54,558 nt of DNA from a virus. Below the pieces are notes generated by a model, which was not told the DNA's origin, ran no database searches, and saw nothing but the letters and a program-made list of their open reading frames with translations. Location: positions 1 through 54,558 of the IMG/VR virus record IMGVR_UViG_3300027974_000045. The stretch is one strand, 5' to 3'. The position numbers were made by a program, and so were the translations under genes. Shown in pieces: positions 51,201 through 54,558 of this stretch; positions within the stretch are counted from its first letter, which is position 1, and each line of letters starts with the position of its first letter.

Positions 51201-51476
51201 AAGGGTGTGCGGGTCAAGCGGGCCTACGTGGAGGCGGTGCGCAAGAACGACACCGTCGCCCAGACCCGGCTGCGGGCCCAGTGGATGGCGCTGCAGGAGG
51301 CACGGGCCGAGAAGGGCTACGCCAAGCAGCCGCTGTCCATGCTGCTGCGCGCTCCGGCGGCCCAGACCAAGAAGGAAGCCCGCACGGTGGAGGGCATCCA
51401 GTTCTCGCCGGGCAACGCCGACGCGGCCGAGGAACTGGCCGACATCTACGGCCTCAGCTCAGAGGACGACACCTAA
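42258..51476 (+). CDS. 3072-residue polyvalent internal virion protein with three HExxH zincin modules
   Basis: Starts at TAATG 42258. After a short N-terminal segment, hydrophobic Gly/Ala-rich stretches (APQMVAQVAGGLVGGAVGSLAG) could insert in membranes. Residues about 640-1000 are Lys/Ala/Pro low complexity. Three zincin motifs follow: HEAIH (1360-1364), HEAFH (1676-1680) and HEVIH (1970-1974). The first two lie in tandemly duplicated domains. The C-terminal 500 residues (RLITQFRKFQIMTVTLYAQS, then LGHAALFAGAVGLPGAMMAMAV) resemble LPD38-type polyvalent-protein tails. Such giant proteins are injected with DNA. The peptidases may process head or host proteins. Catalysis is inferred from motifs. 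Confidence 0.75.
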   Translation: MPGELVPLPGGGFGVTRGDETPDDVLRAYGYTPAPPVGGKRKPFAAGFDAAATGLTAGLPYAVRQVTGGTTAREEYDYKQKLRESAARQQELLPGGPAWFDNAPLGQVIYENLAYPAPQMVAQVAGGLVGGAVGSLAGPGPGTAIGAGLGAGAVGSPFYVGSNVARATEDGQKNLTAQAAGRSIGIAGVQSLLDVPVAAFAPGVGKLIPGAGGFAGNVLTRAAKGAALAAPLEAGTEVLQQAGERYAAGLDLVSPDAGNEYFRAGTLGGLLGGITGGVGGPFNVKRTPAAVPTPTANAMQAGAPVDILQIGGPTYDARGLEDYGIAQQRANYMAAAPVGAQSDLFQFPLVEPEPVVQQEDMAAAPPRDNRTEDLFEYAPTAEVRSQFSPNSVVAAVREAVAPRDEAGNRIKNKKGELVEGKLDNWSLQLVNKVNNLIFTGNDEELAAYVDAAQETLQTAKLSGKTIAYREAALGAAAGIAKAHGDLMGTARGIEGLRTPPVAKEAPAIAEPPAPIPTPDALQPEAQFAQAAQTVADTERRDAQLSEDAKRQDLLDYVLNAPDTVDPVRRFVALLKRNGLEPTLRGYETKKIDSAVTFAAMPEPEPEFADFDPGPQEDGVGSLEAMIPERGTVRSQPQPRPAPLPKPEAPPLVMRTYSDEDIANIEAAAVRRAAKAAKLATAAADAMPTGPKQTEMFTPKGKVTATVEKAMKRAADAAEERRAAAKARRDATNAKTKATREANRAAQQAAREAEQRAAEEAAAKAAAQPKPKPKPAPAKTDAPTQPRAKLTLPPKAAAAADTSKAKEKPEATATAEPAEKVAEFKTAKGSTYKVNADGTTTRDKAARPEHPGKAERGPQPTSEDTFYATKEQADALAIMQAKGGPRTRVIRDRNSYAVEYVEGPDAGKLVKGSVITPSRTPAVGLLPVELWDGGKRIHFGNEIVSTSAAEPKAPPAAEAAKKTSQARSAPAAETQTTTAEKPAAPPEFKAPAGGITQEDAVAWATARANSLGIRDNDPIRAALADGARTQVQYKQGLLTPGAFNAKVPPDGPRKTAWLMGAQWAMTQRAAAPEVNATPEPKGDPVEKMVERKAAKAAATLEPAPEPTPAPEQRASKETMAAVKKAWQAIDRKVDKIRDDLSEYIDTGNYKTNKQIVAYAAKLNKAGVIDDGTLAEIERTMSDKDMGWGNVDTDFNFAIDEYESRLKEEAKAELGGGTARQEAVTRRGLVGGLMGAAATLAAGAAKAKTALAGTSFADAIGPKGWVADAFERGQWLYDADLSKAVAWVRDNSTNPAHRDLARLLMLGGFGKGATLSIAPPGAVFGLAGLTEFKGDHIAVKLMMKNGDQTAWNNGLSEETLLHEAIHAWVMARYEGVGTYLSRNLEILKIAPVEGEPFVAAFRELWRTVSGRLEKEFDFENKSADDPIFDDPRMLNLREAWGSPDELLVRVFVDPYTREWLKTHDMDGRVVKPADAKPSLWDKIVKFFGDMLGIKAAPTRAAFDELMDAGTRLLKAGTLDPADLKVASAMNAELAKETTRAETTAADPEPRGGLYGDFLAASYPDVLDDLDGEGYVRRIDAEPAIEWIASHPEKNLEHLSTLAQVMLDAGLGKGIDVSVYSEDWLDKNPDAEPGLENAHGYVRQGVSPDSRHEVVLAQARGTYMGDLLRDGLSPVAFMHEAFHAWVGGRIGTLRRYTSDQVTPVTVLRNAPAEIKQLHKLFREFVNMPATDHIDNLLDQASNLHSGVIQMFSYAKTNMDEFAAVILTEPYVRWVLKNTAMDGLPVNADRKSAWDRIMDWMASLFQLPPRKTRQVRSALDELSEAFDKTLAAVGRLPSDNSVAEGDYAYIESRKARRFAASGPDRIAKLEPEGGARPRQNIDQRQTDRPETDVAREIDDYLRASDAAKADKFSPEDYAKFRARLDALGLASVQLMVRKPVMGEKFTGYFGPNTKGQRLITLLLGNDGKLRTLNHEVIHALRDMGAFSDSEWASLTLIAKSAGTRLEDAKARYGGNIAYQNKDGSVNEDAIVEEVVADMFGDWAQKRATFPGRASALFDRIGRFFHLLHDTLRTGRGWPQQSLTQIFNDIDSGKIGARGNPSSQMREGPGRMSLGPTAQSAGNVLKNVIADRGQRYPAMAVMSPKLIEMGDKLGLTALRTYQRLLDLSAAVVSRHNTQFEQLSTDADALPVAARASANKLIETMTRKGLWAFNPGYLASPPQVDAALAAQFNAMPVKAQEAIKSAFSLMRQTLLEKKAAVMEAVGSEYDALIRGATSTGDTAEAARLTRAKAKELTRFRSLLSINEGMPYAPLRRFGDYVVVGTSQAYLDAVEAARSGTGTWDTVTSMQKDDRHYFVDFAENAAAQASMLARVTAAYDVPYAFKKDDRVDRGVGQPMFSIFQRLQKMIEDEELDPVATRRLQKMATEMYLGALAATSARKSELHRRLVASEDLDMMRGIIQQGRADAHFIGAVKNNSQVLDALAEAKQQAEVRGATADERAQNATMRGPRQAVLNEVLLRHAANLDQPPPNTLVDAATSLTSMWMLSTSPSYFLQQALQPMVFSVPAAAARYGYGPAMSTLMKGYKQIVGAWGGSGVTGPLDIDQLDEQYRPLAHFLAERNRLDVGIDKDMGSWTSGGDNPAAVVWRTIDGKLRGITRKAEMVNRLSTAVMVYDLELAATAKAPVNFDPGAYTAYRDDFATAHPDLTPMTPEQFAAANQALKLIDDTHGDYSTASAPRFLRGNFARLITQFRKFQIMTVTLYAQSIKDAFFAPNIDPVERAVARRTIAYLLGHAALFAGAVGLPGAMMAMAVLEAVLDTVDDDEPHDVEEMLRKAIGNDAIADLLLKGAPTLAGLDLSGSLGQGASLSLAPYSDPPLDRQGYEKYVFALTGPAIGGVGANLFKGIGLMREGEYYKGLEAMMPKGIANGMRSYREGTEGITNVRGDVLDQVDAYTTAAGVLGLRTSRRADQQEAVGRKIELDTFFKRKGVRVKRAYVEAVRKNDTVAQTRLRAQWMALQEARAEKGYAKQPLSMLLRAPAAQTKKEARTVEGIQFSPGNADAAEELADIYGLSSEDDT

Positions 51477-51499
51477 CAACGAAAGCGGAGAGCAGTGCC

Positions 51500-52624
51500 A
51501 TGAGCCGGATGGGTGGTCCCCCGATTAAACGTGAGTTGGCTGAGCAGACCATAGCGGTTTGCGAGGAAGTGCTGGCGGAGGGTACGAAGGACTACCAGTC
51601 CGAGGTGGCGCGGCGGATGGGCCTGTCCATCCCGGCTGTCCGCAACCGGCTCCGGTCTGCCGAAGCCAACTACGGCATGAAGGTGGACCCGGACGCGTAC
51701 CAGCCCAGACGCGCCGCCTCTGCCTTTACGGTGGACCCCCTGCCGGATGACGGCGAGCCGGACGCCGAGACACTGATCGCAGAGCTGACCGCCCGTCACG
51801 CAAAGCGGGCGGTCCACGACACCGCGACAAAGATGCACACCATCAAGATCAACGTCGACGGCCCCATCGCCGTTGCCTTTCTCGGCGACCCCCACATCGA
51901 CGACCCCGGCTGCGCGTGGGGTGACCTGTCCCGGGACGTGGCGATCTGCCGGGACACGCAGGGCTTTATGGCTGTAAACATTGGGGATACAACCAACAAT
52001 TGGGTCGGCCGCCTGATGGGTCTGTACGCCAACCAAGAGGTCACGTCCAAGCAGGCGCTCAAGCTGATCGAGTGGCTGCTGTCAGAGCTGCCGTGGCTGA
52101 TGACCGTGGGTGGTAACCATGACACGTGGAACACGCAAAAGGGCGATGTCTCCGAGGTGATCCACCGACTGCAAAAGATGCCGGGGCTGTACGAGAACGT
52201 CGGGGCCCGCATGAGGGTGGTGCTGCCCGGCGACGTCGAGTTCACGATGAACTGCAGGCACGATTTCCCGGGCGGCTCGCAGTTCAATCCGGCGCATGCG
52301 CTGGTGCGTGAGACCCTGTTCGGGTTCCGCGACCACATCCTCGCCTGCGGCCACAGGCACCACTCGGGCTACATCCCTGTGTGGCACAACGACCCGCGCC
52401 GCCTGTGCCATGGTTTCAGGGTCGGGACCTACAAAGATTTCGACCACTACGCCCGCGAGAAGGGTTTCAAGGAGGCGAACTGGGCCCGGTCCATGGCCGC
52501 TGTCATAGACCCGGCATATGCCGACGACCCGGTACGGTTCATTAAGCCCTTCTTTAACCTCGAAGAGGCGTCCGAGTACCTGACGTGGAAGCGTGGCCGG
52601 TTCGACGTGAGCCGCAGCACCTGA
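51500..52624 (+). CDS. Calcineurin-like metallophosphoesterase with N-terminal HTH
   Basis: 374 residues from ATG 51500-51502 (AAAGCGGAGAG upstream). The N-terminus (SEVARRMGLSIPAVRNRLRSAE) is an HTH; then metal-binding motifs FLGDPHIDD, VNIGDTTNNW, VGGNHDTW and CGHRHHSG, the full set of the calcineurin-type phosphoesterase fold. It could hydrolyse phosphodiesters or nucleotides during infection, or damage or process DNA ends. Last gene of the rightward block, following the polyvalent protein by 23 nt. Confidence 0.88.
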   Translation: MSRMGGPPIKRELAEQTIAVCEEVLAEGTKDYQSEVARRMGLSIPAVRNRLRSAEANYGMKVDPDAYQPRRAASAFTVDPLPDDGEPDAETLIAELTARHAKRAVHDTATKMHTIKINVDGPIAVAFLGDPHIDDPGCAWGDLSRDVAICRDTQGFMAVNIGDTTNNWVGRLMGLYANQEVTSKQALKLIEWLLSELPWLMTVGGNHDTWNTQKGDVSEVIHRLQKMPGLYENVGARMRVVLPGDVEFTMNCRHDFPGGSQFNPAHALVRETLFGFRDHILACGHRHHSGYIPVWHNDPRRLCHGFRVGTYKDFDHYAREKGFKEANWARSMAAVIDPAYADDPVRFIKPFFNLEEASEYLTWKRGRFDVSRST

Positions 52625-52627
52625 ACG

Positions 52628-52664
52628 AAAAACCCCGCCCTGCATGTCCATCTGCAAGGCGGGG
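52628..52664 (-). terminator. Intrinsic terminator for the leftward block
   Basis: Stem CCCCGCCCTGCA (52633-52644) with TGCAAGGCGGGG (52653-52664), one mismatch, then TTTTT on the minus strand (52628-52632). It ends the leftward transcript after the primase-helicase. Confidence 0.85.
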
Positions 52665-52676
52665 TCAGTCGCGGGA

Positions 52677-52732
52677 CGTTGGAGTGGGAGAGCGCCAACG
52701 CCCGAACGATATGCGCGCTTTATGTAAAGCGC
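52677..52732. other. Two further hairpins between the convergent blocks
   Basis: CGTTGG (52677-52682) with CCAACG (52695-52700), and GCGCTTTA-TG-TAAAGCGC (52715-52732). Neither has a T-run on either strand. With the terminator they fill the 115-nt convergent gap and may protect 3' ends. Confidence 0.55.
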
Positions 52733-52739
52733 AAGACGG

Positions 52740-54558
52740 TCAGACCACCTTTGACGTGAGCACGCTCACGATTTTCGGGGCGGTGGGGCTGATGCCCACG
52801 GCGTCCCGCACGGCGGACGGGTTGATCTCCCAGACCTTCACGGGCCCGGCCAAGCTGCTGTATTGGTTCGTGCCGCGGCCCAGCGACATGCGCTTGACCT
52901 CCGGCGCTGCGAAGCTGTGACGCACCAGCTCGTCGTGGATGACCTTCATGGACACCCCCTTGCGGCTGCACCACTCCCTGACAGCCGCCACGCTGATGAA
53001 CAGTTTCTCCGAGCTGTAGCGGTCGGGCAGGATGGAGCGGCCGGTGATGACGCCCCCCTTGGGGTGGCAGGCCACCGTTGCGGCCGCGCCGTGGGTCAGG
53101 TTGCCCTCGCCCTCGGTGACCAGCACCCCGGCCCAGATGTCGGTGAGCATGTCGGCGAACTGCTCGACAGGCTTGCTGACCGACGAGATCATCTGGCCGC
53201 GGTTCTTCTCCAGCTCGAGCAGTATCCAGTCGAACATGGCGTTGACGTCGAACGACACCAGCCCGAGCTTGCGGCAGATGACCAGCGACGTGAGGGTGCA
53301 GGCATGGAGCATCGACCAGTAGCGCTCGGCCTGCATGATCTTGGCGCGCTGGTTGAACACCCGCCGCATCTCGAACAGCATGGCCTGCACCTTGTCCTTG
53401 TTGTCGACGAGGTACTGCGCGTAGACCCGGCCGGCGTGGCCGTAGTTGTCGCTGAAGCTGGCGAACAGGGGGTCGGCTACGTTGGGCGGGATGGTGCTTT
53501 TCTTTGTGAGGGTGAACTCCCACAGGCGGGCCAGTTCCGCCTCGGCGTTGGCGCGGTGGAGTGACAGCTTGTCGCTGAGCAGGTTGTTGCCCGACGCCGC
53601 CACGATCGTCGACCAGTGCAGGCTCTCGCGCTCGCCGCCCTCGGCCCGCATCCGCAGCTTGCCCTGTCCGGCCGAGGCCGCATAGACCAGCTGCGATGCG
53701 AACTCGGGCTTGCAGTTCGTCATCTCGTCGATGACGCCCGGCAGGTTGTGCATGATGCCGAGGTGCTGCCACAGGGCGTTCTCGGTGTAGCTGCTCTCAC
53801 GCAGCAGCAGCTCGCTGGCCTTGCCCCATGCCGACAGGCCGACCATCTGGGCGGTGGTCTTGCCGTAGCCGGAGCCGGAGCTGTGGGCGAAGACCGTGAC
53901 CCCGCCGTTCTGGCCCCAGAGCCGCCACAGGGGGGCGGCGAACGCCACCAGCACGCAGAACTGCAGGCCCTCCTCGCCCGGCCTGTTGTAGGCCCGGTCG
54001 ACGTTGGTGACCCACGTCTGCAGGTCACCGCCCGTGACGAGGTGGCGGGCCTTGGGGGTGGCGTCCGAGTGAACCACGGCGGCGCGCATGCCACCCTTGG
54101 CCACGTAGTCCTTGCCGATGACGAAGTCGTCGCCATGCCAGCCGAACTGGCGGATGGCCGGGGTCTTGGTGTAGCCGTCCTGCAGGGCGCTGATCCACTC
54201 CAGCAGGTAGCGGTCCACCTCGGGGCGGGCGGCCGGGCCCACCGCGATCTCTTGGGATGCCAGTGCTGCGCTCAACGGCTTGCCTCCTTCGGCGACCAGA
54301 CTGTGAGGGATGACGAAGTCCTTCTCGTCACCGTTGGGGTATATAGCATGGATGTTCATCTCGAACTTGCTGTCGGTGCTCTCGATCCGAACCGTCGGGT
54401 AGAACAGGATGTTGGAGAAACCCTGCCGGGCCCACGTGACCTGCCCGGTGTCGGGGTCTTCCTCGCGCACCGAGCGCCAGAGCATCTTGTCTGCGTGGCC
54501 CGGCACCACGCCGAAGCCATAGCCGTCAGGGAATGTCAGGGGCGGGGGGGCGGGGGCA
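52740..54558 (-). CDS. AEP-type primase-helicase, C-terminal part (DUF927-like helicase)
   Basis: C-terminal 605 residues of the protein that starts at 1088 and crosses the junction. If the 24-base overlap is collapsed, the frame runs on through VNAPAPPPLTFPDGYGFG. The helicase half shows the DUF927-type layout: RQFGWHGDDFVIG, Walker A AHSSGSGYGKTTAQM, Walker B LPGVIDEMTN and a later ASGNNLLSDKLSLHRAN (sensor-like). It would unwind DNA for the fused primase. If read as a separate gene the first possible start is a GTG near 54509, but the continuous upstream frame and the split AEP motifs make one gene far more likely. Confidence 0.85.
   Translation of the reverse strand, partial: APAPPPLTFPDGYGFGVVPGHADKMLWRSVREEDPDTGQVTWARQGFSNILFYPTVRIESTDSKFEMNIHAIYPNGDEKDFVIPHSLVAEGGKPLSAALASQEIAVGPAARPEVDRYLLEWISALQDGYTKTPAIRQFGWHGDDFVIGKDYVAKGGMRAAVVHSDATPKARHLVTGGDLQTWVTNVDRAYNRPGEEGLQFCVLVAFAAPLWRLWGQNGGVTVFAHSSGSGYGKTTAQMVGLSAWGKASELLLRESSYTENALWQHLGIMHNLPGVIDEMTNCKPEFASQLVYAASAGQGKLRMRAEGGERESLHWSTIVAASGNNLLSDKLSLHRANAEAELARLWEFTLTKKSTIPPNVADPLFASFSDNYGHAGRVYAQYLVDNKDKVQAMLFEMRRVFNQRAKIMQAERYWSMLHACTLTSLVICRKLGLVSFDVNAMFDWILLELEKNRGQMISSVSKPVEQFADMLTDIWAGVLVTEGEGNLTHGAAATVACHPKGGVITGRSILPDRYSSEKLFISVAAVREWCSRKGVSMKVIHDELVRHSFAAPEVKRMSLGRGTNQYSSLAGPVKVWEINPSAVRDAVGISPTAPKIVSVLTSKVV
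54535..54558. repeat. 24-bp terminal overlap, identical to 1-24
   Basis: GTCAGGGG-C-7G-C-5G-CA at both ends. It is interpreted as the overlap of a circular assembly. A true direct terminal repeat is much less likely because the repeat lies inside one continuous gene. 24 is a multiple of three, so frame alone does not exclude a tandem pair. Confidence 0.85.

Noticed and set aside
1-54558. CRISPR array, tRNA genes, integrase or transposase
   Set aside because: No regularly spaced repeats, no cloverleaf-like sequence noticed, and no recombinase motifs among the proteins; the Cas4-like nuclease stands alone.

Overview
The window looks like a complete, circularly closed genome of a short-tailed (podovirus-type) phage. 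The first 24 bases (1-24) are repeated exactly as the last 24 (54535-54558). Merging the two copies joins two half-genes into one uninterrupted 960-residue primase-helicase, so I read the repeat as the assembly overlap of a circular or circularly permuted genome of about 54,534 bp. The DNA is GC-rich, and an early protein carries the GIGHNSK motif common in alphaproteobacterial phages and prophages. An alphaproteobacterial host is therefore likely, but this is inference. I see no tape measure, tail tube, sheath, integrase, phage RNA polymerase or tRNA. A probably lytic phage using host sigma70 promoters fits best.

Layout. (1) Leftward (minus) block, from about 17.5 kb down to 1 and on through the junction to 52,740. 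Its promoter-proximal third (13.3-17.5 kb) is a tightly overlapped row of small genes. Twelve of them share a short SH3/KOW-like beta-barrel signature (hydrophobic-x-x-G-D-x-V). Next come a MoxR-type AAA+ ATPase, a possible DUF3150-like protein and a VWA/HExxH metallopeptidase-like protein, then a DnaA domain IV-like protein and a family A DNA polymerase. Further on are a membrane protein, a proteasome/HslV-like protein, a Cas4-like nuclease, a VRR-NUC nuclease, an overlapping spanin pair, a SNF2-type helicase, a possible ssDNA-binding protein, an HTH protein, and the AEP primase-DUF927 helicase that closes the circle. (2) A non-coding control region of about 1 kb at 17,525-18,555 with divergent promoters, hairpins and a near-consensus DnaA box. 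(3) A stand-alone early rightward gene (18,556-19,356) with its own promoter and two tandem terminators. (4) A rightward late block, 19.6-52.6 kb: terminase, portal, scaffold, capsid, adaptors, a large double beta-helix tailspike, tail fibre, M15 endolysin, holin candidates, and three internal or ejection-type virion proteins. The last of these is a 3072-residue polyvalent protein with three HExxH zincin modules. A metallophosphoesterase ends the block. The two blocks converge on a hairpin-rich terminator at 52,625-52,735.

The most unusual signal is a dispersed 15-bp odd palindrome, ATTTACC(G/C)GGTAAAT. There are ten copies, all in the leftward/early part and control region, and none in the 33-kb late block. 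Copies lie 9-10 bp upstream of the two divergent promoters, at about +35 to +55 of two other leftward promoters, in gene junctions, against start codons that lack a Shine-Dalgarno, and even in frame inside genes (read as IYPVN or LPGK). The core, TTTACC(G/C)GGTAAA, resembles the KorB operator with its GC step swapped. The simplest reading is a phage-wide operator regulon. A second striking element is a perfect 29-nt palindrome inside the coding sequence of the HTH protein.
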